From: DAOTXS01 sp034435055
GTDB taxonomy: Bacteria; Chloroflexota; Anaerolineae; UBA4142
DNA length: 64,000 nt
Assembly (NCBI GenBank): GCA_034435055.1
Contig: DAOTXS010000008.1
Location: forward strand, 27,426-91,425
Direction: 5' to 3'
A program made the translations under genes and the position numbers. The notes below the pieces were generated by a model, which saw only the letters and a list, made by a program, of their open reading frames with translations, was not told the origin of the DNA and ran no database searches. The first letter of the stretch is position 1. Every line of letters begins with the position of its first letter. Shown here in pieces: positions 50,353 to 59,505 of this stretch.

Positions 50353-52815
50353 ATGGAACGATACATTGCAAACTTGGACAGCAAACTGGCGTTAAGAGAA
50401 GAACTTGCCGGCGGTAAAGGCGCCAGTCTGGCATGGTTGCGACGAAACCAATTCAACATACCTCAAGGATTTGTCATCACAACCAATGCCTTCCAAGATT
50501 TCCTGAATGACGCCGGCCAAGTCCTCCACTGTAAGAAGGATTGGTCCCGCGAAGATCGCGAACGCGTTCGGCAACTTTTGAACGAATTCCAAATCCGAGA
50601 GGAGTTGGCAAAAGCAATCCTGGCGCACTATCGAAAATTAGGCGGACGCGTCGCAGTTCGCTCCTCAATGGTCGGCGAAGACGCTAGAAGCATTTCTTTT
50701 GCCGGACAACTTGACACCCTGCTCAACGTCGAGGGGGAAGCCGCTGTCCTGCAAGCGGTCAAGCGCTGTTGGACTTCGGTGCTGAATTGGCGCTTGCTCA
50801 ATTACATGAACGAGCATAAAGCGGCGTTGCCGGAGCAAATGCCTAGCCATCTTTCGATTGCCGTCGTGGTGCAAGCGATGATCGACGCAGAGATTGCCGG
50901 CGTTGCCTTTAGCAAAAATCCCATCAACGGCTCGGATGAAATTGTCATCGAAGCGGTGCGCGGCAGCGCCGCTAATTTGATGCGCGGCAACGTGACGCCC
51001 GGGCGCTGGATTAGCCGGCGCGGCGAATGGGTCGCCAAACCTGGGGCGGATGGCATTCCGGAAAATGTCATCAAACAAGTCGCCGCCGAAACGCAAACCA
51101 TTGCCCAAACGTACGGAAAGCCAATCGATCTGGAATGGGCGTACGACGGCAAGGTGATCAACTGGGTGCAACTGCGCCACATAACCACGCTCGAAAACTT
51201 GCAAATCTATTCCAACAAACTTGCCAAAGAAATGTTGCCCGGCATGATCAAACCGCTGATCTGGTCGGTCAACATTCCGCTGGTGAATAGCGCGTGGGTG
51301 CGCCTCTTGACTCAAGTCATTGGCGCCAACAACATCGACCCTCAAAGTCTCGCGAAGCAGTTTTACTATCGTGCCTATTTCAGTATGGGCACGTTGGGTC
51401 AAATTTTCCAAGTGCTTGGCTTTCCGCGCGACTCGCTAGAATTGATGATGGGCATTCAAGAAGCCGGACCGCAACGCCCCCAATTCAAACCCAGTCGACA
51501 AACCCTGCGTCACATTCCGAGAATGATTCGGTTTGCTATCGACAAATGGAATTTTGCTTCCAAGATCGAAACCTTTTTGCCCCAAATGCATCAAGCGTAC
51601 CACGCATTTCCCATCGAGCGCGTCGATCAATTGAATGAACAAGCGCTCAGTGCCGACATCGAGAAACTGTGGAAGTTGACGCAGGAGGTCGCGTACTTTA
51701 ACATTGTTACACCGCTTTTGATGAGTTTGTACAACGCGATGCTCAAAAGTCCTTTAAAAAAAATCGGATACGAGTTGGCGAATGTCGATCTGACCAAAGG
51801 CATGACGGAGTTGGAACAATTCTACCCCAACACACATCTAAAACGCTTGCACACACAATTCACCAGTTTGGACGAAAAGGCACGCGAACGAATTCGAACC
51901 GGCACCTATGACGATTTTCGCCAAATGCCAGGCATCGATCCATTCCGCAATGCAATCGATGCTTTCATCCGGCAGTTTGGTCATCTGAGCGATAGCGGCA
52001 ACGATTGCTCGTACGTTCCGTGGCGCGAAAATCCTGACCGCATTCTCAAAATGGTAACCGGTTTTACCGAATCTGTGAGCAAGCACGAGCAAGTGGCTTT
52101 TGAAGATTTACCAATGCGCGGATTGACTCGGTGGCGCACCAATTTGTTCTACCAACGCGCGCGTAAATTTCGATATTATCGCGAAGCCATCGGCTCCCTG
52201 TACACGTACGGGTACGGACTGTTCCGTCCCTATTTTCTTGCGCTAGGAAATCACTTTGTGCGACGTGGCTTGATTGCGACACGAGACGACATTTTCTATC
52301 TGTATTTAGATGAAATAAGAACCGCAATTGCTAATCGCGAGAGCGGCAAAGATTATGCCGACCAAATCGCCAGACGGAAGCGCGAAATGGAATTGTATCG
52401 TGAGGTTGCCGTGCCCAGCGTCATTTACGGCGAGCAAGCGCCCCCCATTGAAACTGCAGTTACCAACAAATTACACGGCACGCCAACCTCCGGCGGTTAT
52501 TATCGCGGTCCCGTCAAAGTCATTCACGGGATCGATGAGTTTGACCATCTGTTGCCCGGCGACGTGCTGGTCGTTTCACATTCGGATATTGGCTGGACGC
52601 CGCTCTTTACCAAAGCCGGCGCCGTGATTGCCGAATGTGGTGGAATGCTTTCACACAGTTCGATTGTCGCGCGCGAGTTTGGAATCCCGGCAGTCGTTTC
52701 GGTAAGTAATGCCTGTCAACTCAAAGACCATACTATTGTTACAGTGGATGGACATCGCGGTGAAATTATCGTCCACGAATCTGAGACCCCGTCCGTCGGA
52801 GAAGAGGCAAAATGA
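50353..52815 (+). CDS. Rifampicin-phosphotransferase/PEP-synthase-like enzyme
   Basis: An 820-residue three-part dikinase-type protein. The N-terminal ATP-grasp region has GGKGASLAWL, VAVRSSMVGEDA and SFAGQLDTLLN, ending with DLEWAYDGKVINWVQLRHIT near 255-275. A roughly 400-residue central region would bind the acceptor. The C-terminal swivelling domain has CGGMLSHSSIVAREFGIPAVV with the phospho-carrying His768. The order and length match RPH-type enzymes, which transfer the beta-phosphate of ATP to a small molecule, rather than true PEP synthase, which has a C-terminal PEP-binding barrel. The acceptor is unknown. The last bases overlap the next gene (ATGA). Confidence 0.88.
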   Translation: MERYIANLDSKLALREELAGGKGASLAWLRRNQFNIPQGFVITTNAFQDFLNDAGQVLHCKKDWSREDRERVRQLLNEFQIREELAKAILAHYRKLGGRVAVRSSMVGEDARSISFAGQLDTLLNVEGEAAVLQAVKRCWTSVLNWRLLNYMNEHKAALPEQMPSHLSIAVVVQAMIDAEIAGVAFSKNPINGSDEIVIEAVRGSAANLMRGNVTPGRWISRRGEWVAKPGADGIPENVIKQVAAETQTIAQTYGKPIDLEWAYDGKVINWVQLRHITTLENLQIYSNKLAKEMLPGMIKPLIWSVNIPLVNSAWVRLLTQVIGANNIDPQSLAKQFYYRAYFSMGTLGQIFQVLGFPRDSLELMMGIQEAGPQRPQFKPSRQTLRHIPRMIRFAIDKWNFASKIETFLPQMHQAYHAFPIERVDQLNEQALSADIEKLWKLTQEVAYFNIVTPLLMSLYNAMLKSPLKKIGYELANVDLTKGMTELEQFYPNTHLKRLHTQFTSLDEKARERIRTGTYDDFRQMPGIDPFRNAIDAFIRQFGHLSDSGNDCSYVPWRENPDRILKMVTGFTESVSKHEQVAFEDLPMRGLTRWRTNLFYQRARKFRYYREAIGSLYTYGYGLFRPYFLALGNHFVRRGLIATRDDIFYLYLDEIRTAIANRESGKDYADQIARRKREMELYREVAVPSVIYGEQAPPIETAVTNKLHGTPTSGGYYRGPVKVIHGIDEFDHLLPGDVLVVSHSDIGWTPLFTKAGAVIAECGGMLSHSSIVAREFGIPAVVSVSNACQLKDHTIVTVDGHRGEIIVHESETPSVGEEAK

Positions 52816-53531
52816 TCGATTCAACCCTTGTTGCCCTGGCGGCAATCGTTGGCTATCTATTCGGTTCGATTTCATTTACGCGCATCATCGGTAGATTTGC
52901 CGCGCCCAACGAAGATTTGAGCAAAACGGAATTTAGTGTGCCTGGGGTTGACACCAAAGTGGTGATGACTTCGGTGAGCGCAACGAGTTTATCGATGCGC
53001 AAGGGACCCAAAGCCGGTTGTCCCACCAGCATTCTCGATATGCTCAAAGTGACTGCGCCCACGCTTGGTGTCAAATTGTTGTACCCGGATGCGCCATACT
53101 TTTTGATTACCGCCGCCGCTGGTGTTGTTGGGCACAACTGGCCCCTCTATCATCGATTCATCGGCGGGCGCGGTTTGTCGGCAATTTTCGGTGGACTGCT
53201 CGTGATCGATTGGCTGGGCATCTTGCTTCCCAACACCCTCGGGATGATCATCGGCATTTTGCTTTTCCAAGATGTGTTGATCGCCTACGCCGCCGGCACG
53301 GTGCTTTTGATTCCCTGGCTCTGGTGGCGCACGCAGGATGTTTGGCATGTGGCGTATGCAGTTGCAGTCAGCGTAGCATTTCTCATCGCCATGTCGCCTG
53401 AACTCAAACAATACATCGAAGCCAAACGCTCCGGCAAAGTGCCAGATTTGAGATCGACACTTGCCGTGACCGATATGGGCAAAGGGTTGGAAAAAATGCT
53501 CGCCAAATTCAAACCCCCAGCCAAGAATTGA
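52812..53531 (+). CDS. PlsY-like glycerol-3-phosphate acyltransferase homologue
   Basis: A 239-residue integral membrane protein. It has the PlsY layout: GYLFGSISFTRII near the start, a GCPTSILDMLKVTAP segment in place of GNPGATNVLR...DxxKG, GVVGHNWPLYHRFIGGRGLSAIFGG in place of GHxFPVFxxFKGGKGVAT, and a LIAYAAGTVLLIPW ending. Several motif positions differ (GGRG for GGKG), and a C-terminal tail of about 45 residues is extra. PlsY transfers acyl groups from acyl-phosphate to glycerol-3-phosphate; whether this one uses another acceptor is open. Its ATGA overlap with the dikinase gene suggests that the two act in one pathway. Confidence 0.82.
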   Translation: MIDSTLVALAAIVGYLFGSISFTRIIGRFAAPNEDLSKTEFSVPGVDTKVVMTSVSATSLSMRKGPKAGCPTSILDMLKVTAPTLGVKLLYPDAPYFLITAAAGVVGHNWPLYHRFIGGRGLSAIFGGLLVIDWLGILLPNTLGMIIGILLFQDVLIAYAAGTVLLIPWLWWRTQDVWHVAYAVAVSVAFLIAMSPELKQYIEAKRSGKVPDLRSTLAVTDMGKGLEKMLAKFKPPAKN

Positions 53532-53569
53532 TTTTTTCAGATCCAAGGATTCTTTGGAGGCAAAACAGA

Positions 53570-54721
53570 ATGAACATTGTGCCGTCATTGCAAACGCTCA
53601 AGATCGTTTTGGTTTTATCGCTTGTTGTCATCGGCGTGGCGGGATGCCAAAGCAACCCGGCACCAACCCCCGTGACAACGCCGGTCGCATCGAAGGAAAC
53701 CGGGACTGTTGTCTCTGCGGAAGGAATCGTCGCGCCAGTACAGCGCGCTTCGCTCGCGTTCAAGACCGGCGGGCGTGTATCTAACGTGCGGGTCAAAGAA
53801 GGCGATGTAGTTAAAACTGGCGATTTGCTGGCAAGCTTAGACAGTACGTTATTACAAAAACAGGTTCTGCAAGCCGAGGCATCGTTGAATGTTACGCAAA
53901 AACAGTTAGCGCAATTGAAAGCCGGCGCGAGTGCGACTGAACGCCAGGCGGCAAAAGATGCGCTCGCTTCTGCCCGCGCCGCCTACGAAAAGGTCAAAGC
54001 CGGACCCAGCAATGAACAACTTGCGCAACTCAAAGCAAACTTGGATAACGCGCAAGCCGCTGTGCGCCAAGCGCAAGCCGCTTATGATCGTATCGGCGGA
54101 GATGCCGGCTTTTTAGGCGGTGCCGCGCCGGAAAAACTGGCTTTACAACAAGCGTTCAATAATTTGAATGCCGCGCAAGCCGCGTACAACGAAGCCACGA
54201 GTCATCCCACCGAAAGTGAACTCAAGCAAGCCGCCGCGGCAGTTACGCAAGCCGAAAGTGCGGTGGCTCGTCTTGATCCCACACCGGAAGCAGTTGCACT
54301 AGCGGAAGCACAAGTCGCCCAGGCACAAGCCGCACTCGAAATCGCCAAAGCCAGCATGCAAGAGGCGTTGATCACCGCGCCATTTGCCGGCACAATAGCA
54401 CAAGTCAACGTGAACGTCGGCGATTTCGCTTCACCTGGCGCGCCGGCAATCATCATCGGCGACCTGACCCAACTCAGAATCGAAACCACCGATCTGTCCG
54501 AAGTCGATGTTGCAAAAGTTAAAGTCGGGCAAGCCGTCAAAGTAACCCTCGATGCATTGCCCAATCAAACGTTACGCGGCACCGTCGCGCGCATTGCGCC
54601 GATTGCCACTGAATCGCGTGGCGACAAGGTATTCCGCGTGTGGATTGATTTGCAAGAAGGCACAGAAAGTGGATTGCGTTGGGGGATGGCAGCCGGCGTC
54701 GAAATCAACGTGGGCAAATAG
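53570..54721 (+). CDS. HlyD/MacA-type periplasmic adaptor lipoprotein
   Basis: A 383-residue adaptor. The ATG at 53570 follows GGAGG; the signal peptide ends in the lipobox VAGC (Cys26). The chain has a barrel-sandwich lipoyl half (SLAFKTGGRVSNVRVKEGDVVKTGDLLASLD), a long Ala/Gln-rich coiled-coil hairpin (about 105-260), the second lipoyl half (ITAPFAGTIAQVNVNVGDFASPG) and a beta-barrel end. It links the FtsX-type permease to further envelope layers. No TolC-like gene is present, in line with a cell envelope without a classical outer membrane. Confidence 0.93.
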   Translation: MNIVPSLQTLKIVLVLSLVVIGVAGCQSNPAPTPVTTPVASKETGTVVSAEGIVAPVQRASLAFKTGGRVSNVRVKEGDVVKTGDLLASLDSTLLQKQVLQAEASLNVTQKQLAQLKAGASATERQAAKDALASARAAYEKVKAGPSNEQLAQLKANLDNAQAAVRQAQAAYDRIGGDAGFLGGAAPEKLALQQAFNNLNAAQAAYNEATSHPTESELKQAAAAVTQAESAVARLDPTPEAVALAEAQVAQAQAALEIAKASMQEALITAPFAGTIAQVNVNVGDFASPGAPAIIIGDLTQLRIETTDLSEVDVAKVKVGQAVKVTLDALPNQTLRGTVARIAPIATESRGDKVFRVWIDLQEGTESGLRWGMAAGVEINVGK

Positions 54722-54799
54722 ACATCGCAAAACGCGCACTCAGGATGCAATAGTTTTGTAAATGCACTCCGTTGGCAGATTCGGCGCAACCATCCCGGC

Positions 54800-54827
54800 T
54801 TGACCGCCCGCCGCCATCGATTATAAT
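54800..54827 (+). promoter_or_regulatory. Promoter of zinc-ribbon membrane protein gene
   Basis: TTGACC (54800-54805), a 16-base spacer and TATAAT (54822-54827). AGGAG (54839-54843) precedes the ATG by five bases. It shows that the next gene is outside the riboswitch operon. Nothing else was found in 54722-54799. Confidence 0.7.
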
Positions 54828-54848
54828 GCCAGCGAAATAGGAGCGCCT

Positions 54849-55583
54849 ATGCCAATATCACAATTTGCAGACCGTCACGTGCGCGCGAAGACACGCGAGG
54901 TAAAGAATTATCATGACGACGATGCGCGTCCGGGCAAGCCACTTTATCTGATCGTTCCCGGCGGCATAATCGCACTGGGCGCGCTGGCGCTGATCGTTTA
55001 TCTGATCTATCTCACCGTGCTTGAACAATCGATTGAGCCGTCGCAGGGCTGGCTGTTGGTCGGCTTGCTCGCACCGGTGTACATCGGCAGTGTCTTTGTC
55101 TTTTCGTACGGGTATGAATTGTACGATGTTCCACGCGCATTGCGTCTCACTGCGATCATCATCTTTCTCACACTTTCGATTGTCATCATTGTCGCGGTGC
55201 TGTTGGTATTGGCAAGCAGTTCTAAAAAATCTAGCAGACAATCTGGCGGGTCATCGAGCGGCGGTGGCAAATCACTCTTGAGCGGGATCTTCGGCACCAG
55301 TTCTTCAAATTCATCGCAGTCGTTTGGCAGTCGCCGTGCGGTCGTTCATTTGCCCAGTGTCGTGATTGGTGGAAGCAACACCGTAACCCGTGAGGTGATT
55401 CGCGAAGTGCCCGTGGCACCTCCCGAACCGCAACCAATCAAGTGTGGATATTGCGGACGCGCGTACATTCCCAAAGAGACCCAGTATGCTTGTCCATCCT
55501 GCGGCGCGAGCGCGACGCCGGAGCAAATTGCCGAAAGCGAAGCCGAATTGAATCAAGCGCAAAATAATCGAACCGAGGATTAG
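54849..55583 (+). CDS. Zinc-ribbon membrane protein
   Basis: A 244-residue protein with a charged N-terminus, three membrane helices (about 34-56, 67-85 and 97-120), a Ser/Gly-rich linker (125-160) and a C-terminal zinc ribbon KCGYCGRAYIPKETQYACPSCGA (Cys pairs about 198/201 and 214/217). The soluble ribbon is presumably cytoplasmic. I do not recognise a functional family. It ends in a bidirectional terminator shared with the photolyase gene. Confidence 0.82.
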   Translation: MPISQFADRHVRAKTREVKNYHDDDARPGKPLYLIVPGGIIALGALALIVYLIYLTVLEQSIEPSQGWLLVGLLAPVYIGSVFVFSYGYELYDVPRALRLTAIIIFLTLSIVIIVAVLLVLASSSKKSSRQSGGSSSGGGKSLLSGIFGTSSSNSSQSFGSRRAVVHLPSVVIGGSNTVTREVIREVPVAPPEPQPIKCGYCGRAYIPKETQYACPSCGASATPEQIAESEAELNQAQNNRTED

Positions 55584-55594
55584 CCCCTCGGTTC
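55570..55594. terminator. Bidirectional terminator between convergent genes
   Basis: Perfect 9-bp arms GAACCGAGG (55570-55578) and CCTCGGTTC (55586-55594). On the plus strand AACTTTTCC follows, and on the minus strand GATTATTTT follows, so it can serve both genes. The stem includes the plus-strand stop codon region and the minus-strand stop of photolyase. Confidence 0.8.
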
Positions 55595-56987
55595 AACTTT
55601 TCCGGCGATACATCGCCAACGCACGCTCGCGTTGAATCGTATGATCGACAATCGGCTTTGGATAATCTTTGCCGATTTCCACTTGAGCGCGCCGCGCAAT
55701 ATCCGCCGGCATTGTCCACGGCGCGTGAATATATTTTGCTGGCACACGCGCGAGTTCGGGCAGCCACCGCTTGACGTACGCGCCGTCCGAATCGAACCGC
55801 GCACCCTGCAAAACCGGATTGAAGATGCGAAAGAATGGCTGAGCATCGGTACCGGTTCCTGCCGCCCACTGCCAGCCGCCGTTGTTCGACGCGATGTCGC
55901 CGTCAATCAAATTCTGCAAAAAATATTTTTCGCCCCAGCGCCAATTAATTAGCAAGTCCTTGGTCAGAAACGATGCGACGATCATCCGCGCGCGATTGTG
56001 CATCCACCCCGTCGCGTTCAATTGGCGCATCGCCGCATCCACGATTGGATAGCCCGTGCGACCTGCGCACCACGCAGAAAAATTCTCTGCGTCATTTTCC
56101 CACGCCAGCCAATCGTACTCACGTTTGAATGCGCCGCGCGCGGCGTACGGAAAATGCCACAAAATAGCCGAATAAAATTCGCGCCACACAAGTTCATTGA
56201 TCCACGCTTGACCATGCATCCCGGCATTGGCTTTGCGCGTCGCGCGCACCAACTCGCGCACCGACACGGTGCCAAAATGCAAATGCGGCGACAGATGCGA
56301 CGTGGCATCGCATGCAGGAAGATCGCGCGTGTCACGATAGGCGCGCAAACTAGCTGCACGACGCAAAAATGCGCGCGCAAGTTTCAGCCCTTCGGTCTCG
56401 CCGCCGCGCGCAAAACGATGGTCGCGCGCGACGCGCGGCATATCGAGCGACGCAATACTGCGCGGCGTGTTCAAGTTACCGCGCGTCGCGTAACGATTTG
56501 GAACAATCACACGTTCTTCGAAGCGCAAGCGAAAGCGTGTGAACACGGTGTACGGCGTGCCATCGTCTTTCAACACTTGCTCGGGCGAGGCAAGATAATT
56601 GTCGCTGAATTGCTCGACCGGCACGCCCAGTGAGCCAAGTGTGTTGAGAACTCGCTCATCGCGGCGGCGCGCGTATGGCGTATAATCGCGATGAAAGTAA
56701 ACTGCATCGGCTTGTGTTTCTTGCACCAACCGGCTCAATTCGCGCGTCGGCTCGCCGCGCCGTAAAATCAATCGCCCATCACGCTCACGCAATCGTGTAT
56801 CGAGATCGGCGAGCGAATCGAAAAGAAATTGCTTGCGCGCGGGCGCGAGTTGCTCGCTATTGAGCAAGTGCGGATCGAGGACAAACACCGGGATCACACT
56901 TGCCGCATCATGTAGAGCGTAATGCAGTGTGAGGTTATCGTTCAAGCGCAAATCGCGCCGCAACCACCAGATGATTCTCTGCATCAA
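55593..56987 (-). CDS. phr: Deoxyribodipyrimidine photolyase (class I CPD)
   Basis: A 464-residue light-driven repair enzyme that splits cyclobutane pyrimidine dimers. The N-terminal alpha/beta domain (IIWWLRRDLRLNDN) would hold the antenna cofactor; the C-terminal FAD domain has LVWREFYSAILWHFP, GYPIVDAAMRQLNATGWMHNRARM and NNGGWQWAAGTGTDAQPFFRIFNP, the class I CPD signature. Full family length. The start lies 13 bases after the stop of the ABC-redoxin fusion gene, so it is probably the last gene of that operon. Confidence 0.96.
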   Translation of the reverse strand: MMQRIIWWLRRDLRLNDNLTLHYALHDAASVIPVFVLDPHLLNSEQLAPARKQFLFDSLADLDTRLRERDGRLILRRGEPTRELSRLVQETQADAVYFHRDYTPYARRRDERVLNTLGSLGVPVEQFSDNYLASPEQVLKDDGTPYTVFTRFRLRFEERVIVPNRYATRGNLNTPRSIASLDMPRVARDHRFARGGETEGLKLARAFLRRAASLRAYRDTRDLPACDATSHLSPHLHFGTVSVRELVRATRKANAGMHGQAWINELVWREFYSAILWHFPYAARGAFKREYDWLAWENDAENFSAWCAGRTGYPIVDAAMRQLNATGWMHNRARMIVASFLTKDLLINWRWGEKYFLQNLIDGDIASNNGGWQWAAGTGTDAQPFFRIFNPVLQGARFDSDGAYVKRWLPELARVPAKYIHAPWTMPADIARRAQVEIGKDYPKPIVDHTIQRERALAMYRRKS

Positions 56988-57000
56988 GAAACTGCTCTTT

Positions 57001-58338
57001 TCATCCTAGCGCGCCGGTGAAAGACCTGCTCCACGCCGTCGCTAGAACGCCGTTCAACAACAAATCAATCGGCGCGTGATCAGCAATGTTCTCGTAATAG
57101 TACGGCAAACGAATTCTTCCATCCGTGCCGATAATGAACGAGCCGGACATTTGCATCACATCTTGACCCGACGGCGGCAACTCGGCCGTGTGGCCGTGCT
57201 CACGCGCCCGCGCGGTGCCGCGAATCACTTCCGGCGACAATATCACTTGCCAAGTAGTCCCGCGCCCCAAACCGTACGCACGGTACGCCTGTCGTTCTGG
57301 ATCGGAGAGGCAAACGATGCCGGGGGCTTGGCGCTTGCAAAACTCCAACGTCTCCGTGGGATTGCCTTGTGTAACCGCAGCGATGGTCAGTCCGGCATTT
57401 TCCAGAGCGCTTTTGTTTTGCGTCAACTGATCGAGCATCTCTTTACATTGCGGGCAACCAAAATGGCGCGTGAATACCAACAACAATGGTTTTTCTTGCC
57501 ACAACGACGACAGGCGAATCTGTTCACCCATCGCTGTTGTGACCAGAAGATCGGGCGCGGGATCGTTGAATTTGAGCGGCGGCATTTTTTCCGGCGCTAC
57601 CGCTGGTTGCTCGATAGACGATTTACCTGCCGCGAACGCTTTGATTTCATCACGCTTGTCCAGAATTCGACGAACGGTGCCATCCATCATTTGAATCACG
57701 CGATCGGCAAACTCGGTCATGCGCAAATCGTGCGTCACCATAATGCCGGCACGCTTTTGTTCGTGAATCAGATTCGCAAAAGTTTCGACGACTTGGTACG
57801 CACGTTCTGTATCAAGACTCGCCGTCGGTTCATCCGCAAGGACAAGAGCGGGATTATGCACCAAGGCACGCGCAATCGCGACGCGTTGTTGCTGACCACC
57901 AGACAATTGCCGGGGTAAATTGTTCAGTCGCTCACCCAACCCCAGCCGCGCCAACAATTCTTTGGCGCGCTCACGCCCCGCCCGATCATACTTGCCATTC
58001 AATTGCAACATCAACGCGACATTTTCGAGCGCGGTCAGGTACGGCACCAAGTTGTTGGACTGAAATGTGAACCCGATTTTCTCGCGACGAAAGCGTGTGC
58101 GCTCCTTCTCCTTCATTTGCGATAAAGGTTGACCATCAATAATGATTTCGCCTTCACTCGGTTTGAGCAACGTTGCCAGCATTGCCAACAATGAGGTCTT
58201 GCCCGAACCGCTGGGACCAACCAGCGCAACGAATTCGCCTTGCTTCACCGAGATGGAAACGGCATCCACCGCCCGCGTGATGCCGGTGTCGGTTTTGTAA
58301 ATTTTAGTTACCGATTGTGTTTCTAACGAGTTTGTCAT
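57001..58338 (-). CDS. ABC ATPase fused to a thioredoxin-fold (AhpC/TSA-like) domain
   Basis: A 445-residue two-domain protein in one unbroken frame. Residues 1-228 are a LolD/DevA-type ATPase: Walker A GPSGSGKT at 41-48, LSGGQ at 145-149, LADEPTASLD near 167-176. After a linker (229-255) comes a peroxiredoxin-like domain of about 190 residues starting PAPDLLVTTAMGEQIRLSSL, with Cys295-Pro-Gln-Cys298 in HFGCPQCKEM as a CxxC redox site. This fusion is new to me. The ATPase should pair with the FtsX-type permease gene nine bases upstream. The redox domain may couple transport to thiol state, or supply reductant for what is moved. Confidence 0.9.
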   Translation of the reverse strand: MTNSLETQSVTKIYKTDTGITRAVDAVSISVKQGEFVALVGPSGSGKTSLLAMLATLLKPSEGEIIIDGQPLSQMKEKERTRFRREKIGFTFQSNNLVPYLTALENVALMLQLNGKYDRAGRERAKELLARLGLGERLNNLPRQLSGGQQQRVAIARALVHNPALVLADEPTASLDTERAYQVVETFANLIHEQKRAGIMVTHDLRMTEFADRVIQMMDGTVRRILDKRDEIKAFAAGKSSIEQPAVAPEKMPPLKFNDPAPDLLVTTAMGEQIRLSSLWQEKPLLLVFTRHFGCPQCKEMLDQLTQNKSALENAGLTIAAVTQGNPTETLEFCKRQAPGIVCLSDPERQAYRAYGLGRGTTWQVILSPEVIRGTARAREHGHTAELPPSGQDVMQMSGSFIIGTDGRIRLPYYYENIADHAPIDLLLNGVLATAWSRSFTGALG

Positions 58339-58347
58339 GGTTGTTCC

Positions 58348-59505
58348 TTACGAAGATAATCCCAGTGCCGTCAACGGCTCAACCCGCAACGCGTACCGCA
58401 CGGAAACCAAGCCACCGACCGGACCGATCACCATCAACAAAACGATGCTGACAATTACCGCGGCAGGCGAAAAAATAATTGGAATCGTCGGCGGGAACGT
58501 GAGCGCCAAGAGCAATGTCAAAATCGTGCCAATGCCCACGCCGAGAATTGTTACCAAGACAATCTGCGCGATGGCGGCGGTTGCAATGATCGCGTTCGGT
58601 GCGCCAATCGCTTTCAACATTCCAATCTGTGGAACTTTTTGCAGCGTTTGAATTTGGAAAAAGCCCCCGATCACCAACACGCCGATAAGCAACGAAAAGA
58701 AATTTTGCGTGCTCAATGTGCTTTGCTGCGCACTGTACCCCGGCGTATTCTCAAAAGCCGTTACACGATCAACCGCCTTGATGTCATTGACCTCATTCTC
58801 GAGGATCGTCGCCATTTCTTTCCAACGCATCGGCTCTTGCAATTGCACAACGATAATGTTCGATACCAAATCGGTGGGATTGGGATTGGGCAACGCGCCC
58901 GGCTTGACCAGATTGAACGTATCTTGTGAGACGATAATGGACGGCTGAATCGAAAATTGACGACCATCGGTGATGCCGACCACTCGCAAGGTGTAGAGTT
59001 CTTCCTTTGCTCCTTGAATCGTTTTGATCGTGAGTTCGTCGCCAACTTGATAACCGGTGCGCAGGGCTACATTGCGATCAATGATCGCCTCTTTGCCGCG
59101 CTTTTGTTCCAATGGCTTGCCTTGCACCACCGGCGGCTCGCCCGGTTTACCGGGTTCAACGCCAATCATCGCCACATTCAACTTTTTGCCGGCATCGAGC
59201 ACCAACACGACACTATTAAAACTCACCTGCCCGGCATCCGCTACCCCCGGCACTCGTTTGACTTCTGCCAACTTGCCGCGATTGAGTTGGCTGGCGCCAA
59301 TTGAAAGGTCAACGTTCGCTTTGTAAACCACCAACTCGCCATTCAACTTTTGCAGATATTCGCGATTGCCGTTCCCCAAGCCATCCGCAAGTGCGGCGAT
59401 GAAAAGTACCAGCAACGTGATGAGCGCAATAACAAGACTGAACAACAAAAAGCGTCCGCGATTACGCCAGATTTCTTTCAATGACAAGTAGATTGGAACA
59501 TTCAT
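58348..59505 (-). CDS. FtsX-type ABC permease (DevC-like)
   Basis: A 385-residue permease with one N-terminal helix (RGRFLLFSLVIALITLLVLFIAALADG), a large external domain (about 45-265) and three C-terminal helices. PQIGMLKAIGAPNAIIATAAIAQIVLV is the family coupling region. The start is ATG 59505, overlapping the upstream stop as TGATG; a TTG one codon earlier is possible. It is smaller than the MacB-type permease at 46-49 kb and resembles DevC/heterocyst-exporter permeases. It works with the ATPase-redoxin fusion. Confidence 0.92.
   Translation of the reverse strand: MNVPIYLSLKEIWRNRGRFLLFSLVIALITLLVLFIAALADGLGNGNREYLQKLNGELVVYKANVDLSIGASQLNRGKLAEVKRVPGVADAGQVSFNSVVLVLDAGKKLNVAMIGVEPGKPGEPPVVQGKPLEQKRGKEAIIDRNVALRTGYQVGDELTIKTIQGAKEELYTLRVVGITDGRQFSIQPSIIVSQDTFNLVKPGALPNPNPTDLVSNIIVVQLQEPMRWKEMATILENEVNDIKAVDRVTAFENTPGYSAQQSTLSTQNFFSLLIGVLVIGGFFQIQTLQKVPQIGMLKAIGAPNAIIATAAIAQIVLVTILGVGIGTILTLLLALTFPPTIPIIFSPAAVIVSIVLLMVIGPVGGLVSVRYALRVEPLTALGLSS

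Noticed and set aside
54722..54799. Possible terminator after the adaptor gene
   Set aside because: No stem of more than five base pairs with a T-run was found; the end of the operon is inferred from the following promoter instead.
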